Assembly: GCF_000972845.2 (NCBI RefSeq)
Contig: NC_040013.1
Location: 6,006,550 to 6,070,549, forward strand
Length of the DNA stretch: 64,000 bases
DNA from: Larimichthys crocea
Lineage: Eukaryota > Chordata > Actinopteri > Sciaenidae
Direction: 5' to 3'
A program made the position numbers and the translations under genes. A model generated the notes under the pieces. The model was not told where the DNA came from. It worked only from the letters and a program-made list of their open reading frames with translations, and ran no database searches. Positions 24,916-37,130 of the stretch are shown here, in pieces; position 1 is the stretch's first letter; each line of letters starts with the position of its first letter.

Positions 24916-26892
24916 ATGCCTTGGGACCCGTTTGTCACCACTTACAGTAGTGACTACAAACCCTTCAATGAGCGCCACCCAGAGGTCATCCGGTGGGAGC
25001 CCAGAACTGAAGCTAAAGCTGCTCCTGCGTTTATCAACCCACCTCAGGTTGGATGTATTCATGGATGGATAGACACACAGATTAATTGATGTGTCAGCTG
25101 ACTCACTGTCAAGTTGTTTTTCACAGACTGATCGTGAAACCTGGCCTATATTTCGTCGTTACTTTTACAAGACAGCCAACGACGCCTACGGCTCACAGTG
25201 CTGTTCACATGTCAACACACACTCACATATAGTAAGTTCACAACAATGTCCTTTATTTCCTGGTAACAGGTACCGCCACCACCATCACCCTCACTCTTTC
25301 TGTATCTTTCAGCCTCCCTGTTGTTCCCCCTTCCCTGCTTTCTTGCCTACATTTGCAACTTCCATTTCCGAGACCGGGGTTTTTGGCTCCACCCGGACAA
25401 AGGAAGCGGGAGTTGCCAGAGGGATTGGGCCTTTACTTGGCGAGGAGAAAGGCCAGCTGCACTATGTTTTTGGTGGAAAGAGTAAGGAAGTCTCTCTATG
25501 TCTCAGACGCACACTCATATAATCACAAACACACACATCTTCACATCATTTTCTTCTATTGACAGCTAATGTGTTGGAGCAGCAGGAGGCAAAAGACAAG
25601 ATTGATATTCTCTACGAGGAAGGTTAGATTGCTGTTTTAGAGTCATTCATCAAATCATTTTTTACTTGAGCTGCAGATTTCTGCCATTTCTTGGCCTGCT
25701 ACTGTGTCAACAGACTACAAACTATATATTTTTTTTTTACTTGTGCACTTCAAGGTGTGATTGTGATGGCATCTCATGTTGGTCCAGCCTGCTGTAAAGA
25801 TATCCTTAGATCTGTCTGCAGAGAAGCTGGACTGCTGCACTTTCCTGTCGCCTCTAGTTCACTTATCACAGTCAATGGTAGACCAACTCTTTCTGACAGA
25901 AACACACTTGTCCAATGATGCAGAATCTTTCACTCAAACCTTCTGCAGCGACATAAAAGACACAAAGAAAAAACACTTTTCTGAGGCAATTTACAGAAGA
26001 TTGTAGACACAGGAAAGTTTGTTTTTAACTTAAAGTAATCATAAAGTAATTTCAGCTCCAAGGTTGTGCCCAGACACAACAGTACTCTGAGCTGAATGCT
26101 AACATCAGCATACTAACACTTTCACAATAACAGTGCTAACATGCTGATGGTAAGCAGTTATAATATTTACCATTGTCAACACATTGCAGTTCAGCAAAAC
26201 TCAACCGAGGAGTGTCTTCAGTTTATTTGGTTATGAACTGTATTATTGGACAAATCAAAGTTTCAGAAATCACCAAAGCTATTATGATTCACCCTGAATG
26301 AATGACTGAATGAAATGAAAGTTTCACTATTGTTGTGTGTAAATCCTACACACGGTACCTTTAAGTACAGTATTTGATTGTCATTCTCTTGATTAGATGC
26401 TGACAGTTGGGGTAACAGTGCCTTCCAGAGTGGCTTGAGACCAGCTTTTGGACTGAAAACCAGCAACTACCTTCAGCCTCCTTCTTCTAGTCAGTGCAGT
26501 TGGTAAGCCACAGATATTTTTATTTTTTATTTCTTCTCACAAAACCCTCTTGTGCCCTATGTGTTGTTTTCTGACACTTTCTCTCCTTTCCCCTCGCTCT
26601 CAGCTGTGCGTGGAAACCCGAGTGCCCGAATAGTTATTGCTTCAAAATGCAAACCTCTCCTCCTGGCATCCCTCTTGGCAGCACACAATCTCTGAGCCAT
26701 GTGCAGCCGGCTGGCTACAGAGCAGAGCCCTGCAGGACGCCGTGGCAGACAGAGTACCAAGCCAGCTACGCTGCTGGGGTAAGGAGAGGAGAGGTCAGCT
26801 GAGTGTGTTTGTGTGTGATGATCACCAAACTCTAGCCCTGTTTACTGTTTTTTTTATGTTCTTGTATCTTCTCTTAGTGGGCCCAGCCTTAG
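24916..26892 (+). CDS. Unrecognised eight-exon gene, 293 aa as modelled
   Basis: I do not recognise this protein. Proposed exons: from 24904 (coding from the first ATG, 24916) to 25047, 25127-25231, 25313-25481, 25566-25622, 25755-25877, 26397-26502, 26604-26778, and 26878 to the stop at 26890-26892. Every border is GT/AG and all phases join into one open frame, which is strong evidence of a real gene. It begins MPWDPFVTTYSSDY and continues with many Tyr, Pro, Trp and Gly residues. It has IFRRYFYKTANDAYGS, then HYVFGGKTNVLEQQEAKDKI, then DADSWGNSAFQSGLRPAFGL, and ends QASYAAGWAQP. No signal peptide or membrane segment is seen. Its small size and aromatic/Pro-rich extended character, and the 'YKTxNxxYGS' phrase, recall sperm or ciliary microtubule inner proteins such as the Piercer family. 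That is a weak analogy only. Exon 25755-25877 has a poor acceptor (AAG) and is a multiple of three, so it may be optional. The true start could be further upstream. Confidence 0.55.
26085..26200 (+). repeat. Dispersed repeat (GCTAACATGCTGATG type)
   Basis: The segment 'gctgaatgctaacatcagca' through 'gctaacatgctgatggtaag' and 'ataatatttaccattgtc' matches a very common teleost interspersed repeat built on GCTAACATGCT units. It lies in the intron between the modelled exons ending 25877 and starting 26397. Confidence 0.5.
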
Positions 26893-28957
26893 ATCAAGCA
26901 GAGTGACGTTCATCCTCATCACTAGATACTTCACGCGTCATTCTAAACATCAATTTTTGTTTGAATACACGGCAGAGTAAAAGAAAAGGTTGTCTGCGTG
27001 TCTTTGTTAAACATGGTGAACAAGTTAGAAAATGCTGCACGTCGGCAAGCAAAGTTAAAAAGTGCTGCTTCTCCGTCCAACCGCCCACAGGCAGAGAACC
27101 ACATGTGAAAAATACTTCCTGACTGAGGTAGTGGTCAAGCTTGCGTCTGTGATTCTCAGTTACCTTGCCTCGGGATAGATGAGGAAGCTGACGATGAGTC
27201 ATAACACAGCAGTAAACCATCTGCTGGCAGTCACCCAAATGAGACAGTAAAATGTGTGAGCTTGTTGTCATCGTACTGTCAGGAAGAGGTTTAAATATCC
27301 ATGTATTCAGATACTTTATGTATGCAAATTAAAGTTCTGCACATTATCAGTATCATCAGCGACTCCTGCGGCGTATGGGTGACACAGCTGTATCTGATAG
27401 ACGAACCGGGTTCAGATCCTGGTGGGAGGGTCTGGATTTTCAATACTAGACAGCCAGACACAAATCACAGCTGGAGAAGTAGCCATACATCTACAACCAC
27501 AGCCACAGCCACACCAATAAATACAGCTGGCCACAGCATTAGCTACAACCAAAGCCACAGTAAAGGACGCACCCACTCTTTGGCTACAGTCGGAGCTCAG
27601 CTTTGCGCCCTAATTGCACTCTTCAGGTTAGCACATAAATATCAGACGTGACTCTTTTTTTTTTTTTTAGACTGCTCATAACCACACCAGAATGTTATGA
27701 GCTCAGCTTGGCTCATTACTGTTTTAAAACTGTGCTGTGAAAACACACCAGCATGGATGTTTCATAACGTCAACACACGAAACAGAGTGCTGCCATGGTG
27801 AACACATGAAGGAAATGGGTGCAACCTTCTCCTGTTCTGCAATGGGCAAGTAGCACAATACTGACTGCATCATGCGGGCACGTCATCAGACACCCTGAAC
27901 CAGTCCTTCAAAGTGTTCCACAATACTGTACCTCAGTACGATTAGACAGGAATATTGTATTATGTTGCAATCCTGCCCAAAGCCTGCAGAGGTCATCATG
28001 ACATGTGGCCTCCTGACCAAATAACAGCACGTATCCTTCTCGACGTCCTCTTCGTATTTACAGACAGTTTGTCCTAACATTTGCCATTGAGGGCGTTCCG
28101 ATTTTTCTTTAAAGTGGCACTGCAGTTTAGGCAAGGACACTCAAAGAGTTTAGTTCAGGGACTTAATGACTTTTTAGGGGATGAAATTATTATAATTGTT
28201 TTAAATTATCAGGAATAGATACGTTTTGTAATGCTCGTTCAGTTTTAAAGGAAAGATAAGTACAGAGCAGACATGCAAGACTCCAAGAAAGCAAGAAAAA
28301 AAGATTATATGACATCTGATTTTATGTTGACAATTTTAGAATATTAATAAGATTAGAGACTTTAATGATCCCACAACAGGGAAATTCACAGTCACAGCGG
28401 CTCATACACACAGATGGATAAGAAATGACATATTGAATGAAGTCATGCTGGTGTTAAAGAGCTGTGGGAATGAAGGACCTGTGGTGGTGCTCTTTCTTAC
28501 ATGGTGGGAGTAGCAGTTGCTTAAGCTGGTTAAGCTCCGTCCAGTCTCTAGATAATATATAGAAATAAAGTAAATTACAGAGTATTCATTTTAAAGCTCT
28601 AAAAGACAGAACACTGGCATTGATAATCTGTTAAGGCCTCATGACATGTTTGTCTATAAACGTCACTTTTGCAACTGAGGCTTCTACCGGTCAGTGTTTG
28701 CAAGGCCAAACTTTCAGTGGATCATCAATTTGGCTAATGCAGTTAAGTGTTAGAATAAACTTAATTGTTCTCCAGCCTTCACCTGGACAATTTGGTGCTG
28801 AAATCTATATGGATTATTTAAAATATCATTTCTATACTACAGTTAAATTAGTCATTTTGTTTATTAAACCACAGGTGTGTGAGACAAACATACCACATCC
28901 AGGTTCATCTCCAAAAACCAACAAAAGACAAACACAGAGCAAATTGTCTTTAACATC
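26893..28957. other. Convergent spacer between the unrecognised gene and paip2b
   Basis: The spacer contains the 3' UTR of the plus-strand gene (extent unknown) and runs to the paip2b poly(A) signal. At 27365-27430 'gggttcagatcctggtggga' resembles a tRNA B box with flanking sequence and may be a SINE fragment. A larger interspersed repeat is at 28335-28550. Simple CCACAGC units occur near 27495-27560. No gene is recognised. Confidence 0.45.
28335..28550 (-). repeat. Interspersed retroelement fragment (GATCCC..GGGAAATTC type)
   Basis: 'gactttaatgatcccacaac' plus 'agggaaattcacag', then 'gaatgaagtcatgctggtg' and 'gggaatgaaggacctgtgg', match a widespread teleost non-LTR-like repeat. The GATCCC/GGGAAATTC signature is found inverted at 40930-40970. 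Family name uncertain. Confidence 0.5.
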
Positions 28958-31000
28958 TTTATTCATCTTTTTTCATTATTTTTATTTGTATTGAAATTCA
29001 TACTCTGTGTCTTCTGGACCTCTCTTTTTTTTTTCAGCGGCTTCTGTCATCTAACTCATCTAAACAAAATCACCAAAAATGATTTCATGTTGTACAATCC
29101 ACCTGGCGGACATTCCTATTGGCTTCACCAGGGTGCCATTCGACAGCTGTGGTCCAACACTGTGTGAGGAAGTTCCATTTTAACCAAATTTCTACTGCAC
29201 GCTTTAAGGACACACTTGACGACTTGTTGGGCTGAAAATCAGAGACGCTGCATGGATGTAAATGCAGTTTTCAAGTGCCCAAGTGTCTACTTAACACTAA
29301 TACAGTCAAATACACCAGACATTATTGCCGCTGCTATTACCACAAATGAACAGTGGCATAAAGAAGATTAACGTTCGGATCACAAGACTTTCCCTCATGA
29401 CAATACTGCCTCTGCATTTTTAAGCCAAAAAGTGGCTGAGAACTAGAAAAACAGACCAAATTCAGGATTTACGGTTGATACGGATCTGGGTTTCCTAAAA
29501 AGCATCTTCACATATACAACTGTTTCCTATTGGCTCACAACTTAACGGAGATTATACTTGCACTGAAGGGGCAATGCTTCAGGGAAAGCCAGACCACGAC
29601 AAACATTTTTATGGAACTTCCCCAAAAGAAGTCAACCTACAAGGAGGAGGACAGAAAGGAGGCCACGCCGTGACGATATTGCCCCCCTTACGTTTCCTCC
29701 TGCATTCAGGACTGAATGAACACCACAGGTTACTGTACCCAGTAGAGACACAAAATGCCTCATCCTCAAAACATGAAGAGAGAGGAAAACAAAACAAAAA
29801 AAAAGAGGAGAGGCTATTTGAAAACCTGATTTGGATATGGACACTTGATCTGATGCTAGACAAACCAAGCTGTTCCGGCAGAAAAGAGGCAGTGGCATTG
29901 TTCCAGACCAAATACTCCCCTGTAACAAGGTTGTTTACTGCACCCCGTGAATCCAAATTGAACTAAAGGATGAAGAAAACAAAAAAAAAAAAATGCCAAT
30001 AACTGAGGCTCAAAAAGCTCCAACCTTCCCTCTATATTTTTCTGGCTAAACTCAAACTTGGTGCAATTGGGGGAACTCATACCTCTGTTCTAAGCTGGAC
30101 AAAAGATAAACATGGACTTCCACATAAATTGGGAAAATAATTTCTTATCCATGATAACACCTGTCCACTTCTGTTAAGATCACTTCCAAAGAAAAAGAAT
30201 GAAAAATCGGCAGGGAATGGGGGGAGGGTGAAGTCTGTATTTGGTTTGGAACGGAGCCGCTGCAGATACAAATATGAACCCGCATTTCTAGATGAGCAAG
30301 AGCTGTGATGTCACGGGGAGCTTGTGACGTCATTTGAGCAAACGTTAACGGGTTTGACTGACCGTGGTGACTCTACAGAGCAGCGGCAGAAGCCCGCCGA
30401 GTCCCCTGAAATGTTCGTCGTTCTCTGATCTCACCGTCATGGAAACCCTCGACCTACTGGTGGTGTTTTTTTATTTTTTTTATTTTTCAAATTTGACAGC
30501 ACACAAATTAACAAGCATGTGAAGTGATTTTAAAATTTCGATGTTATGAATTAAAGTTCTGTCCTGGCATCACTCCTTGGTAGCTGCCTCGGTTCAAAGG
30601 GGACATCGATGAGATCTGCGTGCTCTGTAAACATCAACAGTGTCATCTGAAATGCAATGATGAGCTAGCGCCCGCAGCAGGGCGGTGCTGGTATTACACC
30701 CATCCCCCACCCCTGTTCCCAATGTCCCTCAGTTTACAAGAAACAAACAGGAAATAAAAAGATTAAAGAAACAAAAAAATGAAAAGAAAAAGAAATCCCC
30801 CCACCCCCCAACTGGGCCTGCCAGCACGCCACTGACTTCAAGTGTGTAGGTGTGTGTGTGTGCGCATGTGTGAGTGCGTGTGAGAAAAATCAGTGTGTGC
30901 GCGGTCGTGGCCGCCAGAGTCTCTGAGAACATGTGAGGACTGCTGTGTGTGTCTGTGTATGTGTGTGCGCGTGGAGGCTCCATGGGGGTGAGGGGGACTC
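28958..31000 (-). other. paip2b: paip2b 3' UTR with strong poly(A) signal
   Basis: In the sense direction AATAAA (28963-28958) is followed after about 20 bases by a GU-rich run (CTCTGTGTTTGTC), the classic layout of a cleavage site. It gives a 3' UTR of about 2.0 kb. The mammalian gene also has a long 3' UTR. A weaker TTTATT block near 30470 could serve a shorter form. No other gene is visible in the stretch. Confidence 0.6.
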
Positions 31001-34000
31001 CTAGTATTTCTTCCCCGGGACAAACTCCTTCGCCTCGGGGTTCAAGACGCTCTTCCTCTGCAGAAAGAGACAAACAGTAAGTAACAGATTCTCTTTAACC
31101 CAAACTAAGAAAAATAAATTGTCATGAAACTGAATGAGTCTCTGACTCACCGCCACTTCCTCCAGGTTGCTGTGGTGATCGTTGACCGACAGGCCGTTGA
31201 GCTGCTGCTGCAGCTGCCCCACGCCCTGGTTGTTGAGGTCGCGTGAAGGGATGAACCAATCTTGGTCCTCCTCCTCCAGCATTTCCTGGAAGCAGCGCTC
31301 CAAGAACTCCTGCTCCAACAGCTCCTCTTCCACCTGGGACGTCGAGAGAGACATGAGTGACGTAAATACATGGTCAGGGAAATTGTGGAGGAAAATTAAA
31401 AGGGTGAGAGGATGGATGGACGGAGCAGGAACGGGAGGATTTATTTTGAGATTATTTGCATGACAAGTGAGTGGACAGTTTCCCCAAACAGCAATCTTCT
31501 CTTAATGTACGTGTTCTCATCTCATCTGTGACTCATCCAACCAAGCAAGAGAAAAAGACCCGAGAGCTGAAAGGGATACTAAATATTGGAAGACTGATTT
31601 GTAAAAAAGGTAGTCACTATTTATGTCGCTCAACTGATTAAAATTGGGTCGAAGTAACTCCAGATGCATCCACATTCCAAAAAGAAAAAACAGGAGGAGA
31701 GGACAAGAAGAGTGAGGCATAAAGGCAAAAATGGGCGTGTTTGTAGGGAGAGGAGGTAAACGGCTGCCCTGAGAACCTGTCACGGGCATGGGGAGAGCAG
31801 AAGACAAAACAAAATGCTGGAGCTGAACGTACAGGAGGGCACGCAGGGGGGATACAGTATCGCAAGAAGCACGAGGATAAGTATAACTCAAACTTCTCAT
31901 TTTCCTCAGCAGCCTAGCAAAACCACAAATCTGTTGCAAGATCACAATCTGGAAAAGCATGCGCAGGGAGGAGAGACGTCACCCTTTTATTAATGCAGAG
32001 CCGGCTACGTGTTAAAATGTGAGAAGGTGTGTTGGTGTGGGCATGCTGCTGCAGGTACTGGGGAGAAAAATCAGGGACGGGTAGGGCGACCAGGAAGAGC
32101 GAGTTTCTGTTTGTCCGTTCTCAAATAACAGTCAGCGCACAAACAGTAAGTCCAACTTTAGATCCATGAGTTAACACTGTACAGTGGGGTTGCAGTACAA
32201 TGGAACAGTATTTCACAAATATTCATACTTTATTTTTTTTAGAGGCAGTCAGATATTTGACCTAAAAACTGTGTCAGCTGTTATCATTTTTTCCATAAAC
32301 ACAAAATAAAAACTGTCCATTCCATTTGTTTTTCTTAAAAGAAGTGTGACCTACATATGCACCCAGTGGGACACTTCACAGGGCTATAAACAAATCATGG
32401 CAGTGCTCTCTGGTGGACAAACTGCGTAATGGAGACGCCGTTTCTAACTGATCTTGAACATATCCCTGACATGTCTCAACTGGCCAGCACAGGCAGATGA
32501 CGTTGTGGTTTAACTTTTTGGCTGGACATGCCTGTGTTTTCTGCCAGAGTCCTGTGTGGTTTCACTGAAACGAACCAGGAGAAGAAGTTGTGACGGTGCT
32601 GATGGTGGTCGGAGCACAACCTCAAGGATGGTATCAAATTAAGAGCCCGCAGTACGAGAACTTCGGAGTTGGATTAAACCTTATTTCATCCTGCTAAATT
32701 ATCCAAGATGACACCGAGTTTGAAGGAGGAAGATGATAAGAGGGCGTGGGGCATAATGGAGAGACAAAATGGGACTGACACCAAATAGAAAGAAGGGATG
32801 AGAGTCGAGCCAAAAATCTGTTGAATCCTAAAAGATAAAAGTTCCTGTGTGAGCTTTATATCTGTGAAACAGTCCGAGCACACACACCTGTCTGTTATAC
32901 TCCTCTTCATTCTCCATCCACATGTACTCAGCGAAGGGGTTGGCGTCATTGCCCTCTCCTGCGTGCCCATTGGCCACCGGCTCCTTTCCCTCCTTGCCTG
33001 GAGCTCCTCCTCCCGGTGTCTTGGCCACCTCTGGACCGCTCATCTCAGCCGGCTCTGCATGAGAACAGTTACATAAGCGTAATAGTTAGAAAACTGGTCA
33101 TGTCATAAAAACAGGGACACAAAAACTTTTTTTTAGAAAAAGAAAGACCGGGTCTTAAAAGCTGTTAAATTTACCATATCTCATCTGAATTGATGCTCCC
33201 AACGTTCAGCCTAGGATTCAATTTACACAATTACATTTCAGCTACAGCTGGAAAAGTGTTCCCACGGGTAGGAAAAGTCTTCATGGGGTCTCACTGCTCA
33301 TAAACAAAACCGTCGAAGAACAATTGATCTGTATAAGAAACAGACCTGAGGACAGCTGGGACTGATCCTGGTTGCCAAAACTACTCTGAAGTCTTAAAAT
33401 GTTCTTACAGCAAACACCCAAATGAGTCTGAGGGCTTAATGGAGTCGTTGACATTTTATGACTGCAATCAGTAGTTTTTCAGCTTGGCGAGTTTCATGGA
33501 GGCCACAGTGTGTTAGTATTAACCAGGAAGACGCACAGGGCCAGACCGACATGAAAACATGCAGCGACATCCACAAGCAAACAAACGCCAAGAGTGTTAA
33601 ATCAGCTGGCTCGCACCAAGAAAACAAAGAAAACACTGCACAATGTCAACTTCCTCATTTCCACACAATGTTTAAATACAGTGTGTGGTAAGTTTTAAGT
33701 CGAAGGGAAGGACGGCAAAGCCCTAAAGAAAAGCTGAAGTGAGAGCGGTATTGGTAGAAACGTTAAATCAGTGAGTCATCGTACATAAGGATGCAAGGCA
33801 GGTGCTGCAGGTGTGAACTCCTGCTGCTCTCGGATGAGTAACCGTTATTAAAAAGAAGGAGAAGTCTGTCATGAATCCACGTCTTTGAATCAGCGCAGAT
33901 TCCAGCTACACCAACATTAAATTTGTACTTTGGTGCCAATTATCCAGAGAGATAATCTGTACTGCACAACACTGCTGAAGAAAACACGGCCAGCTGCCGC

Positions 34001-36946
34001 ACAAACAGTTTGAAACCCTTAACTCTGCTTGAAAAAACGTCCAATAAACATACCATATCACAAGTAAACTACACTTAGCCTAACTTGGACAAAAGGTGAT
34101 TGCACATGATTGGTCAGCGACAGACACAGAACTCCTGCTCGGTTGATAAATGGCCACTATAATGACACAATCCTCAGACTGCCAGCCAGCTCCAACAGAC
34201 TTGTCATGACTCAACTGCGGCCTCGAGGGGAGAAAAAAAAAAGAAAAGAAAAAAAAAACGATGATCTCAACTGAGCCGTGCACACAGCTCCAGGGTCAGC
34301 CTGATGCAGACACATGGCTGTGCTGTTGGGCTGGCGAGGGCTGACTTTACTTCATTTAACTCCCAGCAGCGCCTGATTTCTAAATTCCGGACATAATGTT
34401 TGACACCTACAGGCCGCCTGTTTTTTTTTCCTGACCTTGGCCGATGTAACAAACGAATGTGAGTACAGTGTGACCCGAGACAGATTGCTGTTCACTGTAC
34501 GGTGACAGCACGGACACGATGTCCTCTAAAGGAGTTCAAATAAACGTGTAATCTAAGTAGGTTAGTAGACTAAGGAGGTGCATCTGCCTGTCAGTTTGTC
34601 CGTCAGTCCATCTGTGGTCGATGATAAAACTGTCAGCCTGCATGTGTGTCAGTGTCTTAGATTTCATGTCGACTGGAGTCAATAAAGTGTTATGGACCAA
34701 CGCAGACTTCTATCATCAGCTGCCAAAGTTTACTGAGCACCTGAGGTGTGTTGCACTCAGTTTCAGACATCAGGCGTGGCAGTGAGAGGTCTCAGCATAA
34801 TCAGAAATATACTGAGGTTAGTTATTCTTCAAGCAAAAGAGCTATACTCATTTCTTGTTCCAGCTCAACTATTAGTATTGCTGCTTTTTTTCCCCTTTTC
34901 ATATCTTAAATTGAATATCACTGAGTTTTGAACAAAACAAGCAACCTGACAGACAATTACCACCATTTCTGACATCCTATAAATGAACAAAGATACTATA
35001 TTTGCAAACAAGAATCAACAGATTAAATCAAAATCCTTAAAGCTAATGAGTATCATGTGCATCCCTGACGTAGAAATCAGTAGCTGAGAGTCACCGTGAG
35101 CGTTCCTCTGCTCAGGAGACCTCAGAGTACACGGCGGTTGACCCATCACAAATAAGGAACAGTGAAGACAGCAAGCACTGTACCATTATGTACTGCGCGT
35201 AGCACTTAACATGTTCATGTTGCGTAACCATGTGTTGGTCACCATGTAATATTTAGTTAGCGGAGTCGAGCATCCTCCGTGCCTGCGAGCACAGAGTGAT
35301 TTGATCCAAGTCGATGAGGGTGAAGGATGAACGGAGGAAAGGATAAAACGTTGCTCAGCTCACGGACTGACATCTAAATTCAGAGAAAACTAACAGAAAG
35401 GCCAAAATGATTGCGCTCGAGTCGGATTACTTTATTATTCTGTGACCTGAGACACTTTACGTTGCACTCTGGATGTTCCTTCCAGTGCAGATGTACATGT
35501 GGATTTCCTTTGAAATAAACTGGAGGTGTACTTCTGTTAAAAAGTGAAGGAAAACCCCTGCAATGTCACTGTTAAACATGTTATTTAGCAACTAGTTTCA
35601 TAAACCACCAATCATTTTAACTCCAACGGCTTCTGTGCATCTGAAAATGAAATATTTAAGACATTTGAAGTTACACATTCAGCCATGTGACCCTATGATG
35701 GACTTTACCATTTTCTGCCACTTCACAAACTAAAATCATCCACAAAGGTTAGAGTATCTGATGAATCGTTTTAGTCATTTATAAAAAAAAAAGGAAAAAT
35801 AAATATTTAATAGTAACACGTTGCCAAAAAAGAGGAATTTTCCATTTCTCTCACTTTAATGTTATTTTGAACTACTGGACAAAAGAAGAAAAGCAATTTG
35901 ACGACTGGACTTTTACTCAAGAAAATTTACGTTAGATCAGTTAATTTATTGATTAATAAATGATTGAAGCTATAAAACTAAGTTAATGAAAACATCAGCT
36001 GACATCTGATTTATCCTGAGTGTGGACTGACTTGTAAACAGAAATAAGCAGGATAAACCTTGGTAATAATAAAAACTATAAATTTGATTTAAATAGGTCA
36101 AAATGTTGAATCCAACACGTGAAAAATTTGATGCCAGTCCGCTGAGGAGTGTCGTTTGTTCATTCCTTAGAGGAGCTCGGGATACTTCGTGTACCTACAT
36201 GTGAAAAATAAAAATCTCAAAACACAGATCTGATCCGAGGAGAGCGACAAAAACAGGAGAACACGGCGACAGTACGTACAACTCCATTTATATAAAACTC
36301 AGTTCAGTGTGCCTAATAAGTGCACGGAATAAACAGCTACATAACAGATTATGTAATGTAACAGTTAGTGAGCTGTGTGTAACAGGAGCCGTGTCGTAGT
36401 GGCTTATAGCCCGCTAATGTCTTCAGAGGGCTAACAGGCTAAACCAGGTGTTCAGGCCTACCTGGAAACTTGGTGAAGGGATTGGACGGTGTTAGCCGAG
36501 GTAATGCTAAAGGGGGGCTAGTGGCTAAGCTACACATAGCTGTGCTGTCAGTGTGCGGGCCTAAGGTGAAAGCTATCCTAGCAACAACAAAGGGTAGCGG
36601 GCTGGGTGGCTGATAACAATTATTTTCATCAAAGACGTCGCGTCCGTTTGCGTGAAAACGGCTCAAACGCAAACAACGCGGCGAGTTAAACGCAAACCAC
36701 GCGCTATTAAAACGCGCAAACCGAGCGCGGAGGTCAAACTCCGGCCCCGTTAGGATGCTCGAGGCCAAACAAAGTCGGCTCGCTCCGCTATCAGCTAGCA
36801 CGCTGCTACAGCATGGCTGCATCAGCGAAGCAGGTCAACAAAACAAGCCTCCGCTTCTCACCGACACACACACACGAGACACACCGACAAAATACACGGT
36901 TTGAAGAAATAAAAAAATAAAAAAACACGTTAAAGTTACCTGGCAT
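31001..36946 (-). CDS. paip2b: Poly(A)-binding protein-interacting protein 2B, 4 coding exons
   Basis: Coding exons (minus): 36946-36940 (ATGCCAG), 33054-32888, 31333-31151 and 31057-31001. Phases agree and give 137 residues, close to the family length (about 123-127). PAIP2 proteins bind cytoplasmic PABP, displace it from poly(A) and from eIF4G, and so repress translation. The PAM1 region is the acidic [18 protein letters not shown] followed by [20 protein letters not shown] and [11 protein letters not shown]. The C-terminal PAM2 motif [11 protein letters not shown] binds the PABP MLLE domain. The phrase [12 protein letters not shown] and the ending GKKY match PAIP2B rather than PAIP2. The Gly/Pro-rich N-terminus (about 1-45) is not conserved. 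If transcription begins at the upstream promoter near 39.6 kb, the ATG at 33043 (MSGPEV) would be the natural start. Confidence 0.95.
31334..32887 (-). other. paip2b: paip2b intron 3 (counting ATGCCAG exon as 1: intron 2)
   Basis: The 1.55 kb intron lies between exons 33054-32888 and 31333-31151. It starts with an unusual GTGTGTGTG donor. I see nothing coding in it; the longest open frames are low-complexity. Confidence 0.6.
33055..36939 (-). other. paip2b: paip2b intron 1 (3.9 kb)
   Basis: Mostly A/T-rich unique sequence. A poly-purine tract lies at 34229-34260 and poly-A near 35780-35800. The promoter-proximal end (36460-36940) is CpG-rich and contains an open frame ending at a donor (see findings). 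No recognisable second gene. Confidence 0.55.
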
Positions 36947-37130
36947 CGTGCTCTCCGCGTTCGCTTTGAAGTGTAACGTTACACAAAGTTATTGCAAGTA
37001 CACGGCGGGGACTGCGTGCTCGTCGCTCCTCCGGTCGGGGGATTACTCTGCTGCAACGTAGCTCTGTTAGCTAAATCCTGTTAGCCACCTTGCTAACGTT
37101 AGAGAGCTGGGCCGGTCACGTGGTGCGGCG
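36462..37130 (-). promoter_or_regulatory. paip2b: CpG-rich promoter of paip2b
   Basis: The stretch is dense in CpG and G/C around the ATG exon, with GCTAGC-type short repeats and CGCG motifs at 36660-36730 and GGTCACGTGGTGCGGCG near 37110-37130 (an E-box CACGTG). There is no TATA box. Transcription probably starts between about 36960 and 37100. Confidence 0.6.

Noticed and set aside
25268..25481. Alternative acceptor at 25268 for the third exon of the unrecognised gene
   Set aside because: It opens another frame through the same DNA but does not join the next exon in a sensible frame; the 25313 acceptor does.
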